A DNA stretch of 64,000 nucleotides. Source: Vreelandella subglaciescola. GTDB lineage: Bacteria > Pseudomonadota > Gammaproteobacteria > Pseudomonadales > Halomonadaceae. Both the position numbers and the translations under genes were made by a program. How positions within the stretch are numbered: the stretch's first letter is position 1; each line of letters begins with the position of its first letter. Location of the stretch: the NCBI RefSeq assembly GCF_900142895.1, contig NZ_LT670847.1, positions 310,001 through 374,000 on the forward strand. Reading direction: 5' to 3'. Positions 35,250 through 45,134 of the stretch are shown piece by piece. The notes under the pieces were generated by a model. It worked only from the letters and a program-made list of their open reading frames with translations. It did not search any database and had not been told where the DNA came from.

Positions 35250-36164
35250 ATGATTCGCAAAGCTGTACTTCCTGTTGCCGGATTCGGCACCCGCTGTTTA
35301 CCCGCGTCTAAAGCGATCCCCAAGGAAATGATCACCGTCGTTGATCGTCCGGTGATTCAATACGTGGTGGAAGAGGCCGTGGCCGCCGGTATCCGCGATA
35401 TCGTACTGGTGACGAGCAGCAGCAAAAGCGCGATTGAAAACCACTTTGATACCCACGCCGAGCTTGAAGCCAGTTTGGAAGCCAAGGGCAAGCATGCGCT
35501 GCTGGAAAGTATTCGCCACATTGTGCCCGCTGACGTCAACATCATCAGCGTGCGCCAGGGCGAACCGCTGGGGCTTGGCCACGCGGTGCTCTGCGCCCGC
35601 CCGGTGATCGGTGATGACGAACCCTTTGCCGTACTGCTGCCCGACGTGCTGGTCGATAATGCTCTGGTCGAGAACGCAGGCAGCAAAACGGATAGCGCGA
35701 GTGATTTAAGCGGCATGTTGGCGGCATTTGAACGCACTCAGGAAGCGCAGCTGATGGTCGAAGAGGTCGATTGGCAACACGTCGAGCGCTACGGCATTGT
35801 CGCGCCCGAAGGTGACGCACCCGCGCCGGGTCATGCCGCATCGCTTTCCGGCATGGTGGAAAAACCCGCGCGCGACGCGGCGCCGTCCAATCTGGCGGTG
35901 ATCGGGCGTTACGTATTGCCCGGCGATATTTTTCCGCTGTTGGCCGATACGCCACCGGGCGCGGGCAACGAAATTCAGTTGACCGATGCCATCGAGCGGC
36001 TGCGCGTCAAGCGCGGGGTGCAGGCCTACCGCATGCAGGGCATTACCTATGATTGCGGCCAGCCGCTGGGCTATCTGGAGGCCACGCTGGCCTTTGGCCG
36101 GCGCCACCCGACGCTGGGCGACGCGTTTAACGCGTTGCTCTCACGCTACCATCAGGGAGACTAG
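35250..36164 (+). CDS. galU: UTP-glucose-1-phosphate uridylyltransferase GalU
   Basis: 304 residues from ATG 35250 after AAGGACC. The N-terminus KAVLPVAGFGTRCLPASKAIPKEM is the signature of GalU, followed by GQPLGYLEATLAFG-type C-terminal motifs. It makes UDP-glucose for lipopolysaccharide, exopolysaccharide and other envelope glycans. The frame is open far upstream but is antisense to ubiG there. A dehydrogenase-like gene follows after 2 bp, then a coiled-coil protein and tamAB. Confidence 0.95.
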   Translation: MIRKAVLPVAGFGTRCLPASKAIPKEMITVVDRPVIQYVVEEAVAAGIRDIVLVTSSSKSAIENHFDTHAELEASLEAKGKHALLESIRHIVPADVNIISVRQGEPLGLGHAVLCARPVIGDDEPFAVLLPDVLVDNALVENAGSKTDSASDLSGMLAAFERTQEAQLMVEEVDWQHVERYGIVAPEGDAPAPGHAASLSGMVEKPARDAAPSNLAVIGRYVLPGDIFPLLADTPPGAGNEIQLTDAIERLRVKRGVQAYRMQGITYDCGQPLGYLEATLAFGRRHPTLGDAFNALLSRYHQGD

Positions 36165-36166
36165 GC

Positions 36167-37483
36167 ATGCGGGTCTTTGTATACGGCAGCGAATTGGGAG
36201 CTGCCACCGCCGCGGCCGCATTGGCCTGGGTGGGGCATCACGTCAGCTGGCTGCCGCACGCCTCGCAGCCGTGGTCTCTACTGCAGCACGCCGACTGGCT
36301 GCGCCGCGAGCCGCAGCTGTTCGAGCAGCTTGAACAAAGCCTGGCTGACGGCCACCTGACGCTGGTCGATAGCCCCGACGACGCACTCGCGTACGCCGAT
36401 ACGCTGTGGCTGGGCCTGTCGCCCGCCCAGCGCGAAGACGCCGCCGCGCTGTTGGTGCACCCGGCCGTCGAGCGCTGCCAGGCGCTGGTGTTGATCAATA
36501 ACTCGACCTTTCCCGTGGGGGAGACCGAGCGGCTGGAGCAGCGGCTGGGCGGGCGTCACCTTGGCGTAGCACTGCCCGACATGCTCGAAGAAGGGCGCGC
36601 CTGGGCGACGTTTACCCGTCCGGCGCGCTGGCTGCTGGGCTGTGACGATGACCACGGCGAACGCCACGTGCGCGAGCTTTTGCGCGCCTTCAACCGTCGC
36701 AGCGAAGTCTTTCAGCGCATGCCACGCCGTGCCGCCGAGCTTACCAAGCTGGCCATCAACGGCATGCTGGCCACTCGTATCAGCTACATGAATGAAATTG
36801 CCGGCCTTGCCGATACGTTGGGCGTTGACGTGGAAGACGTGCGTCAGGGCATGGGGGCAGATACCCGCATCGGGTTTGAATATTTGTACCCCGGCTGCGG
36901 TTTTGGCGGCCCGAACTTTTCCCGGGATCTCATGCGTCTGGCCGACGTGCAGTCGTCCAGCGGGCGCGAATCAGCGCTGCTCGACCGTGTGATGGACATT
37001 AACGAGCAGAAAAAAGAGACGCTGTTTCGTAAGCTCTGGGCCCACTTTGAGGGCAACCTGCAGGGCAAGACCGTGGCCATTTGGGGAGCGGCCTTCAAGC
37101 CCGGCACCGCGCGCATTGATCACGCGCCGGTACTGACGCTACTCGATGCGCTCTGGGCTCAGGGCATCAAGGTGCGGCTGCATGATCCCGCCGCAGTGCC
37201 CGCGCTGGTGGAAGCGGTGGGCGAGCGCGCCGACCTGGCGACCTTTACCCAGGACCCGTACCGCGCCTGCGACGGCGCCGATGCGTTAATGCTGGTGACC
37301 GAATGGAAAACCTACTGGAATCCGGATTGGCAGCGGCTGGCACAGGCATTAAGCGCTAAGCTGGTATTGGACGGGCGCAATATTTATGATCCCGGCTTTG
37401 TGGCAAGCTGTGGGCTTTACTATCGGGGAATAGGCCGCCGCGCTGATCCGACGCCTGCCCAAGGCATCGCCAAACGGCCGTAA
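36167..37483 (+). CDS. UDP-glucose dehydrogenase-like protein with a lost catalytic cysteine
   Basis: 438 residues aligned over the whole length with UDP-glucose/GDP-mannose dehydrogenases: central helix ELTKLAINGMLATRISYMNEI (Lys194, Asn198), GFGG loop and C-terminal domain GKTVAIWGAAFKPGTARIDHAP. Key deviations: the catalytic GGxCxPKD motif reads GGPNFSRD with Asn250 for Cys; the Rossmann GxGxxG reads GSELGA; no acidic residue ends strand 2 (WLPHA); and the usual TDDxR reads TARID. Classical four-electron oxidation of UDP-glucose is therefore unlikely. It sits 2 bp after galU and 9 bp before a membrane coiled-coil gene. Confidence 0.8.
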   Translation: MRVFVYGSELGAATAAAALAWVGHHVSWLPHASQPWSLLQHADWLRREPQLFEQLEQSLADGHLTLVDSPDDALAYADTLWLGLSPAQREDAAALLVHPAVERCQALVLINNSTFPVGETERLEQRLGGRHLGVALPDMLEEGRAWATFTRPARWLLGCDDDHGERHVRELLRAFNRRSEVFQRMPRRAAELTKLAINGMLATRISYMNEIAGLADTLGVDVEDVRQGMGADTRIGFEYLYPGCGFGGPNFSRDLMRLADVQSSSGRESALLDRVMDINEQKKETLFRKLWAHFEGNLQGKTVAIWGAAFKPGTARIDHAPVLTLLDALWAQGIKVRLHDPAAVPALVEAVGERADLATFTQDPYRACDGADALMLVTEWKTYWNPDWQRLAQALSAKLVLDGRNIYDPGFVASCGLYYRGIGRRADPTPAQGIAKRP

Positions 37484-37492
37484 GGAGAGTTC

Positions 37493-38263
37493 ATGTCAGA
37501 ATCCGCCGCACCTTCGCGTATCGTTCCCGACGTTGACCAAAGCCTCAATGCGCGCCACCTGCGCCAGCCAAAAAAGCCGCGACTCTGGCCGTTATGGCTC
37601 TTGGTGGTGGTGTTGATCGCCGCTATTGCGGTGCTGGCGGCAGGTTTCTGGCTGGAGCGCGAGCGGCTGATGAGCGAGGTTGAGCGGGTCAGCGGCAACG
37701 TGTCCAATATGCACGCGCGACTGGACTCGGGTGACAGTGGTGTACAGGATAAGTTAACGTTAGTACAAGCTCAGGTAAGCACGCTGTTCCAGGAACAGGA
37801 GCAGTTGGCGATGCACTTCAATAGCACTCGCGAAGAACTTTTGAGCCTGGTGCCGGCAAGCGAGGACAGAGTCTCGGCGGAGGCCATCGAGACACTGCTG
37901 CAGCAGATCAAGGCGCAGCAGGGCGCCGCTGAACGGCGTGACGCCCAGCTGGCGGCGCTGAGTGCCTCGCTTGATTCGCTGGAGAACGCCGCGGCGAGTA
38001 CGCATGAACAGCTCAGCGATGACGTGGCTCGCCTTGAACAAGCCGCTGAGCGGCGCGTTGAACGCAATAGTGCTAGCGACGATAAACGTTTTGCCGCACT
38101 CAACGAGACGCTTGATGCGCTGGCAGGCGATGTTACTGCTCTTGAGCAAAGTCGTGGAGCGCTCGATGAGAAACTCGGCCGGCTGAAGGCACTGGAAAGC
38201 GACATGCGCCAGATTCGTCAGGCGCAGCTGGCCTTCAGCGCGCAGCTTGAAATGCTGCGTTAA
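37493..38263 (+). CDS. Single-pass membrane protein with long periplasmic coiled coil
   Basis: 256 residues. A basic, proline-rich N-terminus (RHLRQPKKPRLWP) precedes one membrane segment (about 33-52); the remaining 200 residues are charged, Gln/Leu/Ala-rich and predicted coiled coil, so most of it should lie in the periplasm. No family recognised. It is the third gene of the galU operon, with GGAG 6 bases before its ATG, and directly precedes tamA. A role in envelope assembly is inference from context. Confidence 0.7.
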   Translation: MSESAAPSRIVPDVDQSLNARHLRQPKKPRLWPLWLLVVVLIAAIAVLAAGFWLERERLMSEVERVSGNVSNMHARLDSGDSGVQDKLTLVQAQVSTLFQEQEQLAMHFNSTREELLSLVPASEDRVSAEAIETLLQQIKAQQGAAERRDAQLAALSASLDSLENAAASTHEQLSDDVARLEQAAERRVERNSASDDKRFAALNETLDALAGDVTALEQSRGALDEKLGRLKALESDMRQIRQAQLAFSAQLEMLR

Positions 38264-38296
38264 TTGATACGCCCTCGACGGGTCAGGAAGCACGCG

Positions 38297-40204
38297 ATGG
38301 AAAACTACCACCGAGGACAAGGCGCCAGCCGGCTAGCGCGCTATGCCGCGCTACCGCTGCTGTGCGCCGCACCGTTGGCGTTTGGCCTGAACGCATCGGT
38401 CGAAGGCGTAAACGACGACGTCAAAGCCAATATCGAGGCGTATCTGGAAAACCTTGAAGGCGACGAATACACCGAGACTCGCCTGAAAGGCGAGGTCAAG
38501 CGGCGTAGCGGCGAAGCCATGCGCGTTTACGGTTACTACGAGCCCGAGATTACCGTGACCGTTGCCGGAAAAGAGGCCAAGAAAAAAGCCGTCAGCGTCG
38601 CCATCAAGCCCGGCGAGCGGGTCAGCATCGAGACGCTTGCGATCACCCTTGAAGGCGATGCCAAAGACGACCCGCCGTTTCGTAAAGCGGTTGACGACTT
38701 TCCGCTCAAGGAAGGGGATCCACTGCTACACGCCCCCTGGGACAAACTCCGCGGGCAGCTTTCCGGAACGGCGCTTGAGCGCGGCTATTTTGACTGGCGG
38801 TTCGCCCAACGGCGCATGGAAGTACGGCCCTACAAGCAAAGCGCACGCCTGTACCTGGATTTTGACAGCGGCCCGCGCTACCGCTTTGGCGACGTGGTCA
38901 TCAGCGGCAGCCATATCGAGCCGGCGCGTCTTGAAGCCATGCGCACCTTTGACACGGGCGAGCCGTATCTGGCGCGCTCGATTGCCGAATACAACCAGCG
39001 GCTGGCCGAAACCGGCTGGTTTCGCTCGGTGATGGTGCGCCCGCGTTTTGACAGTATTCAGGAACTTGCCCTGGCGTCTTCAGAAGGGACGCAGAACTGG
39101 TGGGACCGTGCGGCCATCGCTCGTCAGCAAAGCGGGCCCCAGGACGGCGAGTCCGATCAGCAGGAACAGGCGCCGCGGCTTGAGCGAGACGCGCTGAGCA
39201 GTGCCATGCGGCTGTATCGTCAGGAGAATACGCAACTGCCGGTTGACGTGGTGGTGGAGCCCGCCGATCGCCATCAGTTTGAAGTTGGCGTCGGCTATGC
39301 CACCGACGTCGGGCCACGCCTGCGCTTTGGCTGGAATCAGCCGTGGATCAACCGCTACGGTCACAGCCTCGATCATGATCTGTATATCTCCGCGCCCGAG
39401 CAGCGTTTCTCCGGCACGTATAACGTGCCACTCGAAGACCCGCTGCGCGATAGCTATCGGCTGCAATACGGGATTAAAAACCTTGACGACGGCGATACGC
39501 AGTCACTGGAAGGCACCGTTGAGCTCGCCCGGCGCTGGCAGTTTGATAACGACTGGGTGCAGTCGGTCTATGTGCGGACGACCTACGAAGACTTCACTCA
39601 GGGCGGGGAAAGCGAAAAAGTCTGGATCTATTACCCCGGCATTCAATGGACGCGCACGCGTACGCGTCAGCAGCGCTTTCCCACCTGGGGCGATCGCCAG
39701 CAGCTTTCCATCGAGTATTCCGATACCGCCTGGGGCTCGGACGCACAGTTTTTACGGCTGACCGGCGATACCGAGTGGATTCGTATGTTGGGCGATAAAA
39801 ACCGCTTTGTCGGCGGGATCAGCGTGGGTGCCATTGAAACCGATGACTTCAGCAAGATTCCGCCATCGTTGCGCTTTTTTGCCGGCGGCGACAACAGCGT
39901 GCGCGGGTATTCCTACGAAAGCCTGTCGCCGCGTAACGCCAAGGGTAAACTGCGCGGTGGCCAGCAAATGTTGACCGCCAGCGCCGAGTATCAGCGCAAC
40001 GTGACCGGCGACTGGTGGGCCGCGGCCTTTGTCGATACCGGCGATGCCTTTGACAACTGGGGGCCGGATGGCCTCCAAACCGGCGCCGGTTTGGGCGTGC
40101 GCTGGATATCGCCCGTCGGCCCTATTCGCCTCGACGTGGCCCACCCGTTTGACGATGACGACAATGACTGGCGGCTGCATTTTTCCATCGGTCCGGAATT
40201 CTAG
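38297..40204 (+). CDS. tamA: Translocation and assembly module outer-membrane protein TamA
   Basis: 635 residues from ATG 38297, preceded by AGGAAG; a TTG at 38264 is a poorer start. Signal peptide (YAALPLLCAAPLAFGLNA), then POTRA repeats (about 30-300) and a 16-strand Omp85 barrel ending in the outer-membrane signature FSIGPEF. The motif VRGYSYESLSPRNAKGKLRGGQ is the conserved barrel lid-lock region. With TamB it helps insert some outer-membrane proteins and move phospholipids. An acidic insertion (about 260-305) sits in front of the barrel. Confidence 0.93.
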   Translation: MENYHRGQGASRLARYAALPLLCAAPLAFGLNASVEGVNDDVKANIEAYLENLEGDEYTETRLKGEVKRRSGEAMRVYGYYEPEITVTVAGKEAKKKAVSVAIKPGERVSIETLAITLEGDAKDDPPFRKAVDDFPLKEGDPLLHAPWDKLRGQLSGTALERGYFDWRFAQRRMEVRPYKQSARLYLDFDSGPRYRFGDVVISGSHIEPARLEAMRTFDTGEPYLARSIAEYNQRLAETGWFRSVMVRPRFDSIQELALASSEGTQNWWDRAAIARQQSGPQDGESDQQEQAPRLERDALSSAMRLYRQENTQLPVDVVVEPADRHQFEVGVGYATDVGPRLRFGWNQPWINRYGHSLDHDLYISAPEQRFSGTYNVPLEDPLRDSYRLQYGIKNLDDGDTQSLEGTVELARRWQFDNDWVQSVYVRTTYEDFTQGGESEKVWIYYPGIQWTRTRTRQQRFPTWGDRQQLSIEYSDTAWGSDAQFLRLTGDTEWIRMLGDKNRFVGGISVGAIETDDFSKIPPSLRFFAGGDNSVRGYSYESLSPRNAKGKLRGGQQMLTASAEYQRNVTGDWWAAAFVDTGDAFDNWGPDGLQTGAGLGVRWISPVGPIRLDVAHPFDDDDNDWRLHFSIGPEF

Positions 40205-40213
40205 GAGACGTAC

Positions 40214-43200
40214 GTGCCCGACGCTAAACCAACGCCTGACAGGCGCCGCGCCGATGCGCACAAACGTTCTCGCAAGCGCCCGCAAAAGCGTTCGCAACGG
40301 CTGAGCACTCGGCAGCGGCTATGGCTGTTCGGCTGGAGCCTGTTTCGCCTGCTGATCTGGCTGCCGCTGTGGCTGCTGGCGTTGCTGATGCTGGTATTAG
40401 GTCTGGTGCTTGCGCCTTGGGGCATCGGCTTTTTGCTGTCGCAGGCAGAAAAGCGCGATGTCATTAGCGTTGAGCACCACGAGGGAGGCCTGCTGGATGA
40501 TTTTCGCCTGCAGGGCTTTGCCATGAATGCCTTTGGCGTACAGGCCCGCATCGGCGAGTTTGAGCTGACCTGGGCCGATGACTGCCTGCTTTCCGGCAAG
40601 CTCTGCCTGGACACGCTACGCGTGGTTGACGCCGATATTCGCCTGTCGCCGGCCGGCGAGCCTGAGGCGCCGCCCCCCGAGCCGGAAGAACAGGAACCCG
40701 CTGGCGAGATTGCGCTGCCGTTTCCCATCGAGCTGCGAAAGCTTGCGCTGGATAACGTCAGCGTCCAGCTGGGCGACGGCACCCGCCTTGGCTGGGCACA
40801 TTTTGAAAGCGCGCTGAGCGCTGCCGGCGGCGAGATCAACATCGCCCCGACAACGCTGGATAAGCCACGTCTGTATCTGCCGCCCAGCCCCGGGGTGCGT
40901 TTAACCCAAAACGTCGATACACCGCTGTTTGCCGAAGGCATCGACGCCGCCATTGCGCTACAAACGCCGGCTGACACCGAGACCGTGCCTGAAGAAGAGG
41001 CAGTGCCGCTTGATGAAGCGCTGGCCGCGCGCAAGCCCATTCAACTGCCGGCCATTACGCTGCCAGTCAACGTCAATCTTGAACGGCTGGAGGTGAACGA
41101 TTTTGTCGTCAGTGGTGCTGCCGAGTATACCGTTAACGAATTACGCCTGGGGCTTGAAGGTGACGGAGAGAAAATCACGCTGACCCAGTTCAATCTCGTG
41201 ACACCAGACGCCAGCGCACGGCTGGATGCCAACACCACGCTAAGTAACGCCTACCCGCTGTCGGCGAACCTCCACGTGGTGCTATTTTTGCCCGAGCTGA
41301 TGCCCGAACTCAGCGGCGAAGAGCTGACCCTTGAGCTTTCCGGCGCGCTTGACGACCTGAAGGCCGAGCTTAACGCCAGCGGCACGGTGAACGCCCGGTT
41401 CACCGCCAAAGCCAACCTGCTGGCTCCCGCCATCCCGTTTGAGCTGCGCCTGCAAAGCGATTCACTGCAGTGGCCGTTGCCGTCCCGGGATGCTGCCGCG
41501 CTGGCCGAAAGCACGGCGGTGAACGCAGGTGCCGCTACTCAGGTGGCGCCGGCATCTGCGCCTGAACCGCCGGCGGACAAAGGCGCGGGAGAAGCTCAGG
41601 CCACAGCGGAAATCGACCCCTATCAGCTGCGTTCGCTGAATCTTTCGGCCAGCGGGAGCCTTGAAGGCTACAGCGCCCGGCTGTCGTTTCAGGCCGAGGG
41701 GCCCAGCGTACCGCAAACAGATGTATCGCTTGCCGGTACCGGCGATATTGCCCATTTCGCCTGGGAACCGCTGACGGTAGATACCGGCGACGGCAGCCTG
41801 GTCAGTCAGGGGCAGGTGGAATGGCTGGCACCGTTTAACGTCAATGCCACGCTGTCGCTTGATGACTTCGACCCCAACCAGTTTGTGGATGCGCTGGAAG
41901 GCCGGCTCAGCGGCAACGCCGAGCTGAGCGTGCGCCAGCTGGACGACCAGTGGGCAATTGCCATTCCCGCGCTGGATATTGGCGGTAAGCTACAGGGTTA
42001 CCCGCTGACGCTTGAAGCGGCGCTTGAGGCCAACAGCAACCTGAATCTGGATATTAGCCGGTTGAACTTCGCCCAGGGCAACAACCGCCTGACGGCCAGC
42101 GGCATAGTCAGCGAAGAGATCATCACGCTGGACGCTGACATCAACCTGCGCGAACTGGACAGCATTTCATCCGAACTGGGTGGCACCCTGACCGGCGACA
42201 TCACCGCTCGGGGAAGCTTTGCGGCGCCGGAAATCGTCGCCAACCTTGAGGGTAATACGCTGCGTTTTGCCCAGAATACGCTGCAACGGCTGCAGCTGGA
42301 GGCCGACGTGCGCGGTATTGATGATCCGGCGCTGGACGTGAGCCTTGCGCTTTCCGGGCTGGAGGCCGGCGGCCAGTCTCTGGATAGCGTCACTCTTGAC
42401 CTTGACGGCAAGCTGTCACAGCACCGATTGGCGCTTGAGGCGAAGGGCGGTGCTGATAACGAGATACTGACGCGTGCACAGCTGGCCCTTGATGGCGGCC
42501 TGAATCAGGCACAAAGCCGCTATCAGGCGACGCTTTCGCCGCTTGAAGTGGATTCCAGCGCCGGGGATATTCGCCTGGAATCGCCGCTGGATATCAGCTA
42601 CCGGCTGGACCGCAGCGAGCTGCAGCTGACACCGTTTTGCCTGCGCCGCGAGCAGGGCGGCGTGGTCTGCTCGACAAAACCGCTGACGGCCTCGGCGCAG
42701 CAGGGCGAAGCCGCACTGTCGCTGCGAGAGGTGCCCACGGAAGCCGCCGAGCCGTTCCTGCCCGAAGGCTGGCAGTTAAGCGGCGATACCACGGCGGATC
42801 TCGCGGCGTCGTGGTCGGCGGGCGGCACGCAATGGCAGGCCGACGGCGACCTGGCAAGCGAGCTTTCGATTACCGCCATCAACGACTATGGCCAGCCGGT
42901 TGAGCTGCCGCGCATCAACCTGGACACCCAGCTCAAGGCCACGCCACGTCAGGCCGGAGCCGACGTGACGCTATCGCTTGCCAATGCCGGGGAAGCTACG
43001 TTGAACGTGAGCGTGGCTGATCCTTTGGGCGCCGGTGCACTAGACGGCACGCTTGCCATTAACAACGTCGAACTCGCGCCGTACCGGCCGCTGGTGGTGG
43101 GCATGTCCGAGCTTGCCGGCACCCTGAATGGTGACGTTAACATCTCCGGCTCTACGCAAAAGCCCGACTTGCAGGGGGCGCTTGAGCTGACCGGCATCAA

Positions 43201-44407
43201 CGTGGCCGGACCGGATATCCCCGTGACCGTGCCCGATGGTGAAGTCAACGTGTCGTTCAACGGCGAACGCGGCAACATCGACGGCTTTTTGGCGGCTGAA
43301 CGGGGCCGGCTGAATATCAACGGCGACGCCGTATGGCCCAGTGGCGATGCGTGGCGCGTTAACGTGGACCTCAACGCGGCCTCCCCGCTACTGGTGACGC
43401 TGCCGCAGTTCGGCCGGCTGGAAGCATCGCCGGATATTCAGATCCGCGTCAATCCTGAGCGGCTGCAGGTGCGCGGCAACGTGAACGTGCCCTGGGCGCG
43501 GCTGGAAGTGGGTGACATACCCAGCTCGGCGACCATGCCCAGTACCGACGAAGTCATTATTACCGAGCGTGAAGATAAAGAAGCCGAGCAGCTGGCCGAA
43601 AAACGTCGGGCAAAGCATCCCGATACGCCCAGTGCGGCCGACGAGCTGGCAAGCGCCGGCATGGCCATGGATGTACGCATTACCATTACGCTGGGCGGCG
43701 ATATGCAGCTGTCGGCTTACGGACTGGAGTCAGGACTCGGCGGCTCGCTTGAGGTGCGCCAGAACAGCGGCGGACTGCAGCTGTTTGGCGATGTGAACCT
43801 GGTGGACGGACGCTTCAAGGCGTTTGGCCAGGATCTGTTGATTCGTCGCGGCAAGATCTACTTCAGCGGGCCGCCGGGATTGCCGGCACTTGATTTTGAG
43901 GCGATCCGCAACCCGGATATCACCGAAGACGACGTGATTGCCGGGGTCCGCGTTACGGGCATTGCCGCAGAGCCCAATATCGCGATTTTCGCGGAGCCGG
44001 CAATGAATGAAACTCGCGCGTTGTCCTATCTGCTGCGTGGCCGTGCCCCGGACGCGTCGGGCGGCGGTGTAGACAGCGCCCTGGCCACTGCGCTGATCGG
44101 TATGTCGTTGGGTCGCGCCGGCGGTGCGGTCGGCTCGGTGGGCGAAGCCTTCGGCATCGATGATTTAACCCTGGATACCACCGGGGCCGGCGACGACAGC
44201 CAGGTGGCCGTCAGCGGCCAGCTAAGCGAAAGGCTGCGAGTCAGCTATGGCGTGGGCATCTTTTCGCCCATCGCCGAGCTTACCTTGCGCTATACGCTGT
44301 GGCGTAACTTGTATCTGCAGGCGGTGTCCGGCGCCAGCCAGGCGGTAGACCTGATTTATCAGTTCAGCCGCGAGGGAAATCCGCAGGTGCTGAAGCTCGA
44401 CAACTAG
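40214..44407 (+). CDS. tamB: Translocation and assembly module inner-membrane protein TamB
   Basis: 1397 residues, AsmA-like/DUF490 family. One N-terminal anchor (about 35-62, after a very basic stretch RRADAHKRSRKRPQKRSQR), a long beta-taco repeat region, and the C-terminal TamB domain (about 1100-1397; GRFKAFGQDLLIRRGKIYFSG, PALDFEAIRNP, LSYLLRGRAP). It bridges the periplasm and interacts with TamA. Start is GTG at 40214 following AGGAGAC; no upstream ATG fits. It ends the galU-tamB run and is followed by a 99-bp gap before msrA. Confidence 0.93.
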   Translation: MPDAKPTPDRRRADAHKRSRKRPQKRSQRLSTRQRLWLFGWSLFRLLIWLPLWLLALLMLVLGLVLAPWGIGFLLSQAEKRDVISVEHHEGGLLDDFRLQGFAMNAFGVQARIGEFELTWADDCLLSGKLCLDTLRVVDADIRLSPAGEPEAPPPEPEEQEPAGEIALPFPIELRKLALDNVSVQLGDGTRLGWAHFESALSAAGGEINIAPTTLDKPRLYLPPSPGVRLTQNVDTPLFAEGIDAAIALQTPADTETVPEEEAVPLDEALAARKPIQLPAITLPVNVNLERLEVNDFVVSGAAEYTVNELRLGLEGDGEKITLTQFNLVTPDASARLDANTTLSNAYPLSANLHVVLFLPELMPELSGEELTLELSGALDDLKAELNASGTVNARFTAKANLLAPAIPFELRLQSDSLQWPLPSRDAAALAESTAVNAGAATQVAPASAPEPPADKGAGEAQATAEIDPYQLRSLNLSASGSLEGYSARLSFQAEGPSVPQTDVSLAGTGDIAHFAWEPLTVDTGDGSLVSQGQVEWLAPFNVNATLSLDDFDPNQFVDALEGRLSGNAELSVRQLDDQWAIAIPALDIGGKLQGYPLTLEAALEANSNLNLDISRLNFAQGNNRLTASGIVSEEIITLDADINLRELDSISSELGGTLTGDITARGSFAAPEIVANLEGNTLRFAQNTLQRLQLEADVRGIDDPALDVSLALSGLEAGGQSLDSVTLDLDGKLSQHRLALEAKGGADNEILTRAQLALDGGLNQAQSRYQATLSPLEVDSSAGDIRLESPLDISYRLDRSELQLTPFCLRREQGGVVCSTKPLTASAQQGEAALSLREVPTEAAEPFLPEGWQLSGDTTADLAASWSAGGTQWQADGDLASELSITAINDYGQPVELPRINLDTQLKATPRQAGADVTLSLANAGEATLNVSVADPLGAGALDGTLAINNVELAPYRPLVVGMSELAGTLNGDVNISGSTQKPDLQGALELTGINVAGPDIPVTVPDGEVNVSFNGERGNIDGFLAAERGRLNINGDAVWPSGDAWRVNVDLNAASPLLVTLPQFGRLEASPDIQIRVNPERLQVRGNVNVPWARLEVGDIPSSATMPSTDEVIITEREDKEAEQLAEKRRAKHPDTPSAADELASAGMAMDVRITITLGGDMQLSAYGLESGLGGSLEVRQNSGGLQLFGDVNLVDGRFKAFGQDLLIRRGKIYFSGPPGLPALDFEAIRNPDITEDDVIAGVRVTGIAAEPNIAIFAEPAMNETRALSYLLRGRAPDASGGGVDSALATALIGMSLGRAGGAVGSVGEAFGIDDLTLDTTGAGDDSQVAVSGQLSERLRVSYGVGIFSPIAELTLRYTLWRNLYLQAVSGASQAVDLIYQFSREGNPQVLKLDN

Positions 44408-44506
44408 CCGAAACCGTCGCTGATAGCGGCGGTCAAAGACACACGTCACGTCACACTGGTCAAGCAGAACGGGGCACACAGAATTAACTCAACAGAGGAC
44501 AGCGTT

Positions 44507-45118
44507 ATGACACTATTTGCAGGCGCGCTTTCCGGCCGCGATACCCCCATTGCCACTAGCAAGACGCACGCCGTCAGCGGCGCGTCGCTGCATCCGCCGT
44601 TTGCTGCGGGGCATGAGATAATCGTGCTGGGAATGGGCTGTTTCTGGGGAGTCGAGCGGCTTTTCTGGCAGCTGCCCGGCGTTATTGTCACCGCCGCGGG
44701 CTATGCCGGTGGCCAGACGCCCAACCCGACCTACAAGGAAGCCTGTAGCGGGCGCACCGGCCACGCGGAAGTGGTGGAAGTCGTGTATGACCCGGCAGTA
44801 ATCAGTGTGGAGGCGCTGTTAAAGACGTTCTGGGAAAATCACGACCCGACCCGGGGGAATCGGCAGGGCAACGATATCGGCCCGCAGTACCGTTCGGTTA
44901 TCCTGACCACCACGGAAGCCCAGCTTGACGCCGCCGAGCAGAGCGCCGCGGCCTTTCAGCCATCGTTAACCGAGGCCGGGCGCGGCGCTATCACCACCGA
45001 GATAAAACCGCTTGAGCATTTTTACTACGCCGAGGGATATCACCAGCAGTATCTGGCCAAAAACCCGCAGGGCTACTGCGGGCTGAAAGGCACCGGCGTC
45101 AGCTGCCCGGTGGGCTAA
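44507..45118 (+). CDS. msrA: Peptide methionine sulfoxide reductase MsrA
   Basis: 203 residues. The active-site motif [18 protein letters not shown] carries the catalytic cysteine; [27 protein letters not shown] and the C-terminal resolving cysteines ([13 protein letters not shown]) are present. It reduces methionine-S-sulfoxide in oxidised proteins. GAGGAC precedes the ATG. Single gene, convergent with the carbonic anhydrase gene (16-bp gap). Confidence 0.96.
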   Translation: MTLFAGALSGRDTPIATSKTHAVSGASLHPPFAAGHEIIVLGMGCFWGVERLFWQLPGVIVTAAGYAGGQTPNPTYKEACSGRTGHAEVVEVVYDPAVISVEALLKTFWENHDPTRGNRQGNDIGPQYRSVILTTTEAQLDAAEQSAAAFQPSLTEAGRGAITTEIKPLEHFYYAEGYHQQYLAKNPQGYCGLKGTGVSCPVG

Positions 45119-45134
45119 CCCACCGGGCGAGGCG

